Shown: one piece after another, positions 42,975 through 51,379 of the stretch | Layout of the letters: every line of letters starts with the position of its first letter | How positions within the stretch are numbered: position 1 is the first letter of the stretch | NCBI GenBank assembly: GCA_036267135.1 | Contig: DATAWQ010000139.1 | Span: 1 to 64,000 of the forward strand | Length of the DNA stretch: 64,000 nt | Origin: PALSA-505 sp036267135 | GTDB lineage: Bacteria; Actinomycetota; Actinomycetes; Streptosporangiales; Streptosporangiaceae | Direction: 5' to 3' | The notes under the pieces: generated by a model | Told to the model about the DNA's origin: nothing | What the model saw: the letters and a program-made list of their open reading frames with translations, nothing else | Databases searched by the model: none | Position numbers and translations under genes: made by a program

Positions 42975-44101
42975 CGTGCCTCCCGAACTGGATACCCGGA
43001 CGCCATCCCCGCCTCCAGGAGCCGGGCCGTCCCGGCGGTGAGCCGGTCGACGGCGTCGCAGACCTGGTCGGCGGTGACACCGGCCAGGCACGGGTGGCCG
43101 GGCACCGGGCAGCGCACGGCCCGGCTGCCGCGGCACGGCGCGCTCTGGTCGCCGAGCAGCACCACCGGCACCCGGTACGGCGCCCAGCGCGCGGCCGGCA
43201 CCACCGGCGCGAACAGCGAGACGACGCTGGTGCCGACGGCCGCGGCCAGGTGCGCGACGCCGGTGTTGGCCACCACGACGGCGTCGGCCCCGGCCAGCAC
43301 GGCGGCCAGTTCGGCCAGGCTGGTCCGGCCGCCCAGGTCGGTGAGCGGGGGACCGGCAGGCCCGGTCCCACCGGCCGCGGCGGCGACGGTCGCGGTCAGC
43401 CCGCGTTCGGCGGCGCCGCCGGTCAGCACCACCCGCCGGCCCCGGGCGGCCAGCCCGGCGGCGGCCTGGGCCCAGCGCGCGGCCGGCCAGCGCCGGGCCG
43501 GCGCGGACGCGCCCGGATGCAGCACCACATAGCGGCCGGGGCCGGTCAGCGGGCCGGCCTCGGGCAGCGGTTCGCGCACCGCCAGCCTGCCGTCGTCCCC
43601 GGCCGGCAACGCGAAGCCGGCCGCCCGGGCCAGGGCCAGCCCCCGCTCCGCCTCCGGCACGTCCTCGTCCAGCCGGTGCCGCACGTCGAGCAGCGACCCC
43701 GGGTAGTCCGCGCTGATGGCCGCTATCACGGGGATGCCGGCCAGTCGCAGCACCAGCGCCGTGGGCAGCGGTGACTGGTGGAAGGAGGTGAACACGACCG
43801 CGTCGGTGAACCGCCGGCCGGCCAGCCGGTCCACCAGGGCGTCCAGGTCGGGTCGGCGCACCGGCGGCGGGTCGAGCACCACCCAGGGCGCCCGCCAGAC
43901 CAGCACATCGTCCACGCCGGGCAGCAGCCGGGCCGCCTCCGCCCCGGCCGGCCCGGCCAGCACCGTCACCCGGTCACAGCCGGCCGCGATGGCCCGGATG
44001 GCCGGCCCGGCCAGCAGCACGTCCCCCGCGTTGTCCAGCCGGACGGCCAGGCCGTGCCTGCGCCGCGGCCGGCCCGGCGCGAAGTCCGGGGGAATGATCA
44101 T
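42971..44101 (-). CDS. GT9 (heptosyltransferase-like) glycosyltransferase 2
   Basis: A 376-residue GT9 enzyme. AVRLDNAGDVLLAGPAIRAI, VLHPGASAPARRWPAARWAQ and VANTGVAHLAAAVG are the three conserved regions. A cysteine-containing loop near residue 330 (APCRGSRAVRCPVPGHPC) resembles that of the WaaC/WaaF group. The ATG at 44101 overlaps the stop of the fusion gene by four bases. Confidence 0.87.
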   Translation of the reverse strand: MIIPPDFAPGRPRRRHGLAVRLDNAGDVLLAGPAIRAIAAGCDRVTVLAGPAGAEAARLLPGVDDVLVWRAPWVVLDPPPVRRPDLDALVDRLAGRRFTDAVVFTSFHQSPLPTALVLRLAGIPVIAAISADYPGSLLDVRHRLDEDVPEAERGLALARAAGFALPAGDDGRLAVREPLPEAGPLTGPGRYVVLHPGASAPARRWPAARWAQAAAGLAARGRRVVLTGGAAERGLTATVAAAAGGTGPAGPPLTDLGGRTSLAELAAVLAGADAVVVANTGVAHLAAAVGTSVVSLFAPVVPAARWAPYRVPVVLLGDQSAPCRGSRAVRCPVPGHPCLAGVTADQVCDAVDRLTAGTARLLEAGMASGYPVREAR

Positions 44102-45663
44102 CGCGTGCGACCGGCCCGCCCCGGTGGCCACACCGGCGCCATGGGCAGGTCGCCGGTGGCCATGCCGACAGCGGCGCCGAGGTCACCGGCCACCCGGACG
44201 CCGGCCAGTTCGGCCGCCCTGGTGGCCGGCTGCGGCACCAGGACGCCCCTGGTCCCCGCGGCCCTGGCCGCCGCCACGTCGGCCCCGATGTCCCCGATCA
44301 TCACGCAATGCCGAGGGGCCACGCCGAGGTCGGCGGCGGCCTCGGCGACCAGGCCGGGGGCGGGCTTGCGGCAGGCGCAGCCGTCGCCGTCGCCGTGCGG
44401 GCACACCTTCACCACGTCGAACGGGCCGAGCAGTTCGGCCACCCGCGCGTTCACCGCCGCCGCGTCGGCCGCGCTGATCAGCCCGCGGGCGATGCCGGAC
44501 TGGTTGGTGACCATCGCCACCCGCAGCCCGTGACGACGGGCGGCCGCGACCGCCGCGGCGGCCCCAGGCAGCGGCCGCACCAGGGCCGGGTCGCCGTTGT
44601 AGGGGACGTCCGCGATCAGTGTCCCGTCCCGGTCGAATAGCACGGCCCTGGCCGCGGGCCAGGACCGGGCCCGCCCGGCCGCCAGCCGGCCGGCCGCCAG
44701 TCGGCCGCGCAGCCAGTGCCAGCAGGCCAGCTCGGGTATCACCAGGCTGGTCGCGGTCATGACCGCGACCTCGCCGGCGGTCCTGGGCCCGGGCGCGATC
44801 CGGGCCGCGGCGAACTCGGCCGTGCCCGCCAGCGCCAGCGCGGCGGCGGCCGCCGCCAGCCGCGGCCGCCGCGCCGCCGCGAACCCCGCCGCGGCCAGCG
44901 CCGCCACGGTGATCACCGCGTGCCGGGGGCGACGGCCGACAGTGGCCCCGGCCCGCCGCGGCCAGCCGCGGCCGTGCAGCACCCCCATCAGCGCGTCGTC
45001 GGCGTTCCCGGCCTGGCTGCGCACGCTGATCCAGGGCGAGGCCGGCCGCACCGGATGCACCGTGCGCCGCCGGCCGCGGCGCAGCTCCCACCCGTCGGCC
45101 AGCAGCCGCAGCGCCAGGTCGGCGTCTTCCCGGAAGGCCCGGGGGAACCGCTCGTCGAAGCCCCCCGACTCGGCCAGCGCCACCCGCCGGTAGGCCATGT
45201 CCGCGGTGGCCCACCTGGCCCCGGCCAGGCCCATGGTGACCCGCTCCCAGTCAGTGGGCCGGCGTCCCGCTGGCGCGGGGACCTCGATCCGGCCCTGCAC
45301 GCCCGCCACCCAGTCCGGCAGGCCGGAAAGATCCGCCTCGAGCCGCTCACGCCAGTCTGGGCCCACCCGCACGTCGTCGTCGAGAAAGGCCACCCACGGC
45401 GTCCCAGTCTGCTGCCAGCCCGCGTTGCGCGCGGCGGCCGGTCCCACTCCGCCCGTCGTCACGACGCGGACCGGCCACGGCGCGAGCCGGTCCCAGGCGC
45501 AGTCGTTCATGGCCAAAAATGGGTCGCCCATGGCCGCGCCGGGGCGGTCGTCCACGATCACCACCTGCTCGGGCGGCGGCCCGCAGGCGCCGGCCAGCGC
45601 CTCCAGGCAGGCGGCCAGGGCGGGCCGGCCCAGCGTCGGAATCACCACCGAATACGAGATCAC
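44098..45663 (-). CDS. Fusion of GT2 glycosyltransferase and GmhB-like heptose bisphosphate phosphatase
   Basis: A 521-residue two-domain protein. Residues 1-about 240 form a GT2 transferase (YSVVIPTLGRPALAACLEAL; FLDDDVRVGPDW; FREDADLALRL). Residues about 240-330 contain hydrophobic helices. Residues about 335-510 are a HAD-IIIA phosphatase with D344 and D346 (LFDRDGTLI), VTNQSGIARG and the zinc-binding CPHGDGDGCACRKP typical of D-glycero-D-manno-heptose 1,7-bisphosphate phosphatase (GmhB). The phosphatase works between the kinase and adenylyl- or guanylyltransferase steps, activities found in hldE of this cluster. Start GTG overlaps the carbamoyltransferase stop. Confidence 0.85.
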   Translation of the reverse strand: MISYSVVIPTLGRPALAACLEALAGACGPPPEQVVIVDDRPGAAMGDPFLAMNDCAWDRLAPWPVRVVTTGGVGPAAARNAGWQQTGTPWVAFLDDDVRVGPDWRERLEADLSGLPDWVAGVQGRIEVPAPAGRRPTDWERVTMGLAGARWATADMAYRRVALAESGGFDERFPRAFREDADLALRLLADGWELRRGRRRTVHPVRPASPWISVRSQAGNADDALMGVLHGRGWPRRAGATVGRRPRHAVITVAALAAAGFAAARRPRLAAAAAALALAGTAEFAAARIAPGPRTAGEVAVMTATSLVIPELACWHWLRGRLAAGRLAAGRARSWPAARAVLFDRDGTLIADVPYNGDPALVRPLPGAAAAVAAARRHGLRVAMVTNQSGIARGLISAADAAAVNARVAELLGPFDVVKVCPHGDGDGCACRKPAPGLVAEAAADLGVAPRHCVMIGDIGADVAAARAAGTRGVLVPQPATRAAELAGVRVAGDLGAAVGMATGDLPMAPVWPPGRAGRTR

Positions 45664-47288
45664 GAGCGCCTCAGCAGGAACGGGCCGATGACCAGCGCGT
45701 CGATGGGCGTGGCGCCGAAGCACTCCAGCGCGTCCCTGATGTCGTCCACCATCGGCCGCCCGGCGGTGTTGAGGCTGGTGTTGACCAGCACCGGCAGGCC
45801 GGTGCGCTGCTCGAACGAGATCAGCAGGGCGGCCAGCAGCGGCTGCGTGTCCGGATCCACGGTCTGCACCCGCGCGGTGCCGTCCACGTGCACGACGGCG
45901 GGGATGCGGTCCTGCCAGCCGGCCGCGACGTCGTGCACGAAGAGCATGTACGGGCTGGGCAGCGGCCCGCGGCTGAAGATCGCGGCGGCCCGGTCGGCCA
46001 GCACCATGGGCGCGACCGGGCGGAACTTCTCCCGGCCTTTGACGTCGTTGAGCCGGTCCAGGTTACCGCGGTGGCCGGGATGGGCCAGCAGCGAACGGCA
46101 GCCCAGGGCCCGCGGCCCGTACTCGCTGCGGCCCTGGAACCAGGCGACGATGCCGTCCTGGGCCAGCACCCCGGCCACTTCGCCGGCCAGGTCCCGCGGG
46201 CGCTCGTAACGCAGCCGGGCCGTGCGCAGCGCCGCCTCGATCTCGGCCTCGGTGAAGCCACGGCCGAGATCCGCGCCAGTCATCGACCAGGCCAGATCCC
46301 TCTCCACCGCGGCCAGGTGCAGCGCGGCGCCCAGCGCGGTGCCGGCGTCACCCGCGGCCGGCTGCACCCAGACGCGCTGGAACGGCCCGCGCTCGGCCAG
46401 CACGGTGTTGGCCACGCAGTTCAGCGCCGTGCCGCCGGCCATGGCCAGCAGGCGGTCGCCGGTGCGGGCGTGCAGTTCACCCGCCAAGGCGAGCAGCACC
46501 TCCTCCAGCCGCCGCTGGATGCTGGCGGCCAGGTCGGCGTGGGCCTCGGTCAGGTCCTCGCCGGGGGAGCGGGCCGGGGCCAGCTCCGCCCAGTCCACCG
46601 GGTCGGTGCGGAAGCCGCCGCCCGGCACCGGCCGGATCTGCTCCCGCACCTGGTCCAGGAACCGGGGCTTGCCGTAGGAGGCCAGCGCCATCACCTTGTA
46701 CTCGTCGCTGGATCGCAAAAACCCCAGGTGCTGGGTCAGATCCTCGTACATCAGGCCCAGCGAGTGCGGCAGCGGCTGGGTGCCCAGGACCTCGAGCCGC
46801 CGCGCCTGGTAGCGGCCGGTCAGGCAGGAATCCCGTTCCCCCCGGCCGTCGCAGACCAGCACGCTGCAGTTCTCGCCGGGTACGGCGAGCCCGGCCGACG
46901 CGGCGTGCGCCACGTGGTGGGGCACGAACCGGGCCCGGCCCGGGTCCAGGCCGGGCAGTTCCTCGGCCAGGAACGACGGCGCCTGCGTGGCGTAGACGGT
47001 GCGCAGATGATCCCAGGGGTCGTGCAGTCCCATCTCCTCGGGCGGGCGCGCCAGAGCCGGGTCGTAGGAGAAGCCGATGAGATCGATGTCGGCGGGTTCG
47101 AGGCCGCCCTGCCGCAGGCACCAGCGGGCCGCGGCAGCCGGCTGCTCCCAGGCGGAGAACGGCACCGGCCGCTTGCCGTGCTTGCGCCGGCTGAACCGCT
47201 CCTCCTCCGCCGCGGCCACCACCTTGCCGTCGACCACGAGCGCCGCGGCCGGATCGTGGAACACGGAGTTGATCCCCAGGACGCGCAT
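45660..47288 (-). CDS. NodU/CmcH-family carbamoyltransferase
   Basis: A 542-residue enzyme expected to transfer a carbamoyl group from carbamoyl phosphate, through carbamoyl-adenylate, to a hydroxyl. The N-terminus GINSVFHDPAAALVVDG, the histidines in VPHHVAHAASA, LAMAGGTALNCVAN and YGPRALGCRSLLAHP are conserved features of the Kae1-like domain and its C-terminal partner. LVNTSLNTAGRPMVDD is near the end. In this cluster a sugar, possibly heptose, is the likely acceptor. It is first in the leftward five-gene operon. Confidence 0.9.
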   Translation of the reverse strand: MRVLGINSVFHDPAAALVVDGKVVAAAEEERFSRRKHGKRPVPFSAWEQPAAAARWCLRQGGLEPADIDLIGFSYDPALARPPEEMGLHDPWDHLRTVYATQAPSFLAEELPGLDPGRARFVPHHVAHAASAGLAVPGENCSVLVCDGRGERDSCLTGRYQARRLEVLGTQPLPHSLGLMYEDLTQHLGFLRSSDEYKVMALASYGKPRFLDQVREQIRPVPGGGFRTDPVDWAELAPARSPGEDLTEAHADLAASIQRRLEEVLLALAGELHARTGDRLLAMAGGTALNCVANTVLAERGPFQRVWVQPAAGDAGTALGAALHLAAVERDLAWSMTGADLGRGFTEAEIEAALRTARLRYERPRDLAGEVAGVLAQDGIVAWFQGRSEYGPRALGCRSLLAHPGHRGNLDRLNDVKGREKFRPVAPMVLADRAAAIFSRGPLPSPYMLFVHDVAAGWQDRIPAVVHVDGTARVQTVDPDTQPLLAALLISFEQRTGLPVLVNTSLNTAGRPMVDDIRDALECFGATPIDALVIGPFLLRRS

Positions 47289-47324
47289 GCGCTGCCTCTC
47301 TCACCGGCCGGCCGGGCCGTCCTG

Positions 47325-47349
47325 CTCCCCCGGCAGCCGCCGGTCAAAC
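47325..47349 (-). promoter_or_regulatory. Possible SigB/F-type promoter of the carbamoyltransferase/GT operon
   Basis: GTTT, 15 bases, GGGGAG, the same variant as before the catalase gene. It lies 36 bases before the ATG. Confidence 0.35.
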
Positions 47350-47379
47350 GTGACGTTTCGCAGTCCGGTTCGGCCCGAT

Positions 47380-47404
47380 GTTTCACCGCCGCGGAACTGG
47401 TTAG
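47380..47404 (+). promoter_or_regulatory. Possible SigB/F-type promoter of the GT4-hldE operon
   Basis: GTTT, 15 bases, GGTTAG, 40 bases before the TTG start at 47445. It diverges from the carbamoyltransferase promoter. One mismatch in the -10. Confidence 0.35.
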
Positions 47405-47444
47405 TGAGGGCGCCCGCACGCCGCCGAACCGGGGGAGTCGTCCG

Positions 47445-48680
47445 TTGAAGATCGAGCTGATTTCCGAGCACGCCAGCCCGCTCGCGGCCCTGGGCGGTGC
47501 CGACGCCGGCGGCCAGAACGTGCACGTGGCGGCCCTCGCCACCGAGCTTGGCCGCCGCGGGCACGAGGTGACGGTGTGCACCCGCCGCGACGCCGCGGAC
47601 CTCCCCGACCAGGTGCCGCTGGCGCCCGGCGTGACGGTCGAGCATGTGCCGGCCGGACCGCCCCGGCCGGTGCCCAAGGACGAGCTGCCCGGGCACATGA
47701 CGGCCTTCGCGCGATGGCTGGAGCAGCGCTGGGCCATCCAGCGGCCCGACCTCGTGCACGCCCACTTCTGGATGAGTGGGGCGGCCGCCATCCGGGCGGC
47801 CCGGCGCCACCGGGTCCCGGTGGTGCTGACCTACCACGCCCTGGGCCTGGTCAAGCGCCGCCACCAGGGCCTGGCCGACACCAGCCCGCCGGAGCGGATC
47901 GGGGTGGAGGCGGCCCTCGCCCGGCGGGTCAGCGCGATCATCGCCACCTGCACCGACGAGGTGGCTGAACTCGCGGCCTACGACGCCAGGGCGGACCGCG
48001 TCTACGTGGTGCCCTGCGGTGTGGACGTGGCTCACTTCCACCCCGGAGGGCCGGGACAGCCTGCCGGGCCGGACGGGCGGCCCGGCTGCGTGGTCACCCT
48101 GGGCCGCCTGGTGCCGCGCAAGGGCGTGGACACGATGATCGCGGCCCTGGCGGGCGTGCCGGACGCGGAACTTGTGGTGGCCGGGGGGCCGCCCCAGGCC
48201 CAGCTCGACGACGAGCCGGAAGTGTGGCGGCTGCGCAAGGTGGCCGCCGAGACCGGGGTGGCCAGCCGGGTCACGTTCACCGGCCGGGTGGCCCATGAGG
48301 ACGTGCCCGCGCTGCTGAGGTCGGCCGACGTGATCGTGTCCGTGCCCAGCTACGAGCCGTTCGGCATCGTGCCGCTGGAGGCCATGGCCTGCGGTGTCCC
48401 CATCGTCGCCTCGGCGGTGGGCGGCCACCTGGACACCGTGGCCGACGGCGTCACCGGGCTGCTGACACCGCCGGGCGATCCGCAGGCCCTGGCCCAGCGC
48501 CTGCGCGTCCTGCTGGACCATCCGGCCCGCCGCCGCGGCCTCGGCGCGGCCGGGGTGGCCCGGGTGCGGACGCGGTACACCTGGGCGCAGGTCGCGGCCG
48601 AGACCGAAGCGGTGTACACCGCCGTGCGGTCGGCCCGGCCGGCGGCCACGGTGGGGCAGCTGGGCGGGCAGCCATGGTGA
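47445..48680 (+). CDS. Family 4 glycosyltransferase
   Basis: A 411-residue GT-B enzyme. ELISEHASPLAALGGADAGG with GGQNVHVAALA is the acceptor-side loop seen in sucrose-phosphate-synthase/MshA-like GT4 proteins. VVTLGRLVPRKGVDTMIAAL and YEPFGIVPLEAMACGVPIVA (E-x7-E motif) form the donor site. The frame is open far upstream, but I chose the TTG at 47445 because GGGGGAG lies nine bases before it and the domain starts there. It overlaps hldE by seven bases. Confidence 0.87.
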   Translation: MKIELISEHASPLAALGGADAGGQNVHVAALATELGRRGHEVTVCTRRDAADLPDQVPLAPGVTVEHVPAGPPRPVPKDELPGHMTAFARWLEQRWAIQRPDLVHAHFWMSGAAAIRAARRHRVPVVLTYHALGLVKRRHQGLADTSPPERIGVEAALARRVSAIIATCTDEVAELAAYDARADRVYVVPCGVDVAHFHPGGPGQPAGPDGRPGCVVTLGRLVPRKGVDTMIAALAGVPDAELVVAGGPPQAQLDDEPEVWRLRKVAAETGVASRVTFTGRVAHEDVPALLRSADVIVSVPSYEPFGIVPLEAMACGVPIVASAVGGHLDTVADGVTGLLTPPGDPQALAQRLRVLLDHPARRRGLGAAGVARVRTRYTWAQVAAETEAVYTAVRSARPAATVGQLGGQPW

Positions 48681-50185
48681 AGGGCGGACCGCTGGTCGTC
48701 GTGGGTGACTCGCTGCTCGACGTGGACATCGAGGGCACCGCCGGACGGCTGGCGCCAGACGCCCCGGTCCCGGTCGTGGACTGCCAGCGCGAGCGGCACC
48801 GGGCCGGCGGGGCCGGGCTGGCCGCCATCCTGGCCTCCGGCCAGCCCGGCCCTGGGGTAGTGCTGATCACCGCGCTGGCCGATGACCCCCAGGGTGCCCG
48901 CCTGCGCGCCTTGCTGGACCGGCACGTCGAAGTGCTGCCGGTCCCGCTGCGGGGTGGCACGCCCTGCAAGATCAGGGTGACCGCGTCCGGCCAGCCGCTG
49001 GTCCGCCTAGACGCCGGGGACGGCCGCGCCGCGCCTGGCCCGGTGGATGCCGCGGTGGACCGTGTGCTGCGGCAGGCAGGCGCGATCCTGGTCGCCGACT
49101 ACGGCCGTGGCCTGACCGCCCACCTCGGCCTGCGGGCCCGGCTGGCGGAACTGCCCGCCGGGATCCCGGTCGTGTGGGACCCGCATCCCCGGGGCCAGCC
49201 GCCGGTGCCGGGCATCAGGCTCGCCACTCCCAGCCAGGCCGAAGCGCGCAGCCTGGCTGCCGCGCTGCCCGCTCAGGCCGACCAGCCGCCGCCACGCGAT
49301 CCGCTCGGCCAGGCCGCCCACGATGCCGCCGGGCTCGGCCGGGCCTGGGGGGCGGCCGTCGCGGTCACCCTAGGGCGTCACGGCGCCCTGCTGTCCACCG
49401 GCGACGACGTCCCGTTTCTGGCCCCGCCCCCCGAAGGCCCGGCCGCGGGTTTGCCCGACACCTGCGGGGCGGGTGACTGCTTCGCCGCCACGGCCGCGCA
49501 GGTGCTGCGCGGCGGCGGGCTGCTCACCGAGGCGGTGACCGAAGCGGTCCGCCGCGCCTGTGAGTTCGTCGGCCTGGGCGGCGCCTCCGCTGTCCCCGGC
49601 CGCACCATTCCCTCGGGCACCGGTCCCTCGGGCACCGGATCTCATAATGAACGGCTGCGCCCGGCTGAAGACGCCTGGGGTGTCGCCGCCCACGTCAAAG
49701 ACCACGGCGGCCGGGTCGTGGCCACCGGCGGCTGCTTCGACCTGCTGCATGCTGGGCACGTCCAACTGCTCCGCCAGGCCCGCCGACTGGGCGACGCCCT
49801 GATCGTCTGCCTCAACTCGGACTCCTCCGTGCGGGCGCTCAAGGGCCCGGGCCGTCCGCTGGTCGGCGCGGCCGACCGGGCCAGGGTGCTGACCGCGCTG
49901 GAGTGCGTGGATGCTGTCCTGGTCTTCGACGAGCCCACGCCGTCGGCGGTGCTGGGACGGCTCCGTCCCGACCTGTGGGTCAAGGGCAGCGACTACACCC
50001 AAGCCGGGCTGGCCGAAGTGGCCGTGGTCCGCGGGTACGGCGGCGAAGTCATGCTGCTGCCCTACACCGGCCGACACTCGACCAGCCAGATCATGGCCGC
50101 GGCCGCGGCGGTCAGCTCAGAGTGGGTGCCTGGCCCAGCGGCGGTTCTGGGAAGCGAGGTCCTGGGCGGAGGCACTCAGGGCTGA
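48674..50185 (+). CDS. hldE: Bifunctional heptose-7-phosphate kinase / heptose-1-phosphate nucleotidyltransferase (HldE/RfaE-like)
   Basis: A 503-residue two-domain protein. The first about 310 residues are a PfkB-type kinase (VVVGDSLLDVDIEG; RAGGAGLAA; catalytic D268 in DTCGAGDCF). A flexible linker rich in S, G and T (SGTGPSGTGSH) follows. Residues about 345-480 are a nucleotidyltransferase with the HxGH motif H359-A-G-H362 (GGCFDLLHAGHVQLL) and GRHSTSQIM. In Gram-negative bacteria HldE phosphorylates D-glycero-beta-D-manno-heptose 7-phosphate and then makes ADP-heptose; here ADP or GDP/CDP specificity cannot be told. GmhA and HldD are not in the window. The 3' end overlaps the convergent STAS gene by 69 bases. 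Confidence 0.9.
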   Translation: MVKGGPLVVVGDSLLDVDIEGTAGRLAPDAPVPVVDCQRERHRAGGAGLAAILASGQPGPGVVLITALADDPQGARLRALLDRHVEVLPVPLRGGTPCKIRVTASGQPLVRLDAGDGRAAPGPVDAAVDRVLRQAGAILVADYGRGLTAHLGLRARLAELPAGIPVVWDPHPRGQPPVPGIRLATPSQAEARSLAAALPAQADQPPPRDPLGQAAHDAAGLGRAWGAAVAVTLGRHGALLSTGDDVPFLAPPPEGPAAGLPDTCGAGDCFAATAAQVLRGGGLLTEAVTEAVRRACEFVGLGGASAVPGRTIPSGTGPSGTGSHNERLRPAEDAWGVAAHVKDHGGRVVATGGCFDLLHAGHVQLLRQARRLGDALIVCLNSDSSVRALKGPGRPLVGAADRARVLTALECVDAVLVFDEPTPSAVLGRLRPDLWVKGSDYTQAGLAEVAVVRGYGGEVMLLPYTGRHSTSQIMAAAAAVSSEWVPGPAAVLGSEVLGGGTQG

Positions 50186-51154
50186 CAGCCGGTTCGCGTC
50201 ATAAGGGCGCTGAGCGGCCAGCCGGGAGAAGGTGGCGGCCAAGTGATCATTGGCGCTGGCCGCCCTGGTGGCCGTTTCGCGGATGCTGGTGAAGACCTCG
50301 GTCATCCTGGCGCGGGCTAGCTGCGCCTGCTGCGCGAGTTCTTCGCTGGGGTCACACATCGTGTCCTCTTGGCGGGATCGTTCCAGGTTCAGGCCGGTCA
50401 GACGCAGCGTCCGGGCCGCGGCCGGGCTGAGGGAGCGGACGATGACCGGGCAGCTAGGCGGCACGGCGCCGGTGAGCGCCGCCAGCGCCCTAGCGCCGGC
50501 GCAATCGAGGAAGTCCAGCTCGGCCAGGTCCAGCACGAGCCGCTCGGCCTGCCTGACCAGGTCGCCCGTGGCCTCGGTGGCCTGGGTCCGGAAACCGTCT
50601 ACCGTGGTGATGTCCAGACTGCCGGTGACGGTCAGCGCGCAGACCGGCCCCTCCCAGACTGCCGTGACCACCAGGGCTGGCGGATCTAGAGTTGGCGGAT
50701 CCAGGGTTGGCGGATCCAGGTCGGAGCGCGCAGGCAGGACCACTCCACGGGCGTCCGCTCTCATGGTGAGAACACGGGCCGGGACGCCGCTCTCGATCAG
50801 TCCCGCCAGGCCGGTGAGCTGCAGCAGCCGCCGTACCGCCAGGGCCGGGTTCTGGATTGTGAGCCGGTGGCCCGCGGGCATCGACTGCGCCGCACCGGCG
50901 ATGGCCCGCGCGGCGGCGCAGTCAAGAAAGTCGGCTTGGCTCAGGTCGAGCACGACATGACTGGGTCGTTTGCCCAGCGTCAGGGCGAGCATCTCGTCCA
51001 GCGTTGACGCGGTGGTGATGTCCAGGTCGCCGACCACAGAAACCTCGGCGGCCTCGCCATGGAACCCTAGTTCCACCACAAGCAGGGGTTCTCCTGGCAC
51101 TGCTTTTTCTGGCAGTGGTTCCTCCGAAATGGCCAACACTCCCCGGCTGCGCAT
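50117..51154 (-). CDS. Protein with two STAS domains
   Basis: A 345-residue protein. STAS domain 1 (about 20-130) has VSVVGDLDITTASTLDEML and VLDLSQADFLDCAAARAIAG; domain 2 (about 160-265) has LTVTGSLDITTVDGF and VLDLAELDFLDCAGARALAA. Both carry cysteine or alanine rather than serine at the usual phosphorylation site after FLD, so RsbV-type phospho-switching is doubtful. The linker is a tandem repeat (DPPTL, three copies; 15-base DNA units near 50683-50720). The C-terminal 75 residues are helical (EELAQQAQLARARMTEVFTS). Start choice is uncertain because M1 has no ribosome site. Confidence 0.8.
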   Translation of the reverse strand: MRSRGVLAISEEPLPEKAVPGEPLLVVELGFHGEAAEVSVVGDLDITTASTLDEMLALTLGKRPSHVVLDLSQADFLDCAAARAIAGAAQSMPAGHRLTIQNPALAVRRLLQLTGLAGLIESGVPARVLTMRADARGVVLPARSDLDPPTLDPPTLDPPALVVTAVWEGPVCALTVTGSLDITTVDGFRTQATEATGDLVRQAERLVLDLAELDFLDCAGARALAALTGAVPPSCPVIVRSLSPAAARTLRLTGLNLERSRQEDTMCDPSEELAQQAQLARARMTEVFTSIRETATRAASANDHLAATFSRLAAQRPYDANRLSALSASAQDLASQNRRWARHPL

Positions 51155-51158
51155 CAGG

Positions 51159-51179
51159 ACTCGGCTGGACTAGCCGAGT
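51159..51179. repeat. Short perfect inverted repeat before the double-STAS gene
   Basis: ACTCGGCT and AGCCGAGT are separated by five bases, directly upstream of the presumed ATG at 51154. It could be an operator or an mRNA hairpin in the leader. The rest of the 225-base gap to the next gene holds nothing else I can name. Confidence 0.45.
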
Positions 51180-51379
51180 GCGTCTGCGGCCGTGTCCTGA
51201 TCGCGTTAGCCGCAGTTACCGCGTATGCGAACGTGTGCAGAGCCGCTGTGCCGACCCGGATGGCCACGCCCTTCCGCAGGGGCCGCCAGATTTCATCATG
51301 GCAGTCCGGGCGCGGCCAGGCAACGAGAGCAGTCCCTTATACGGGGATACGAGAGGAATCTCGCAGTGCCGGTCCGCCG

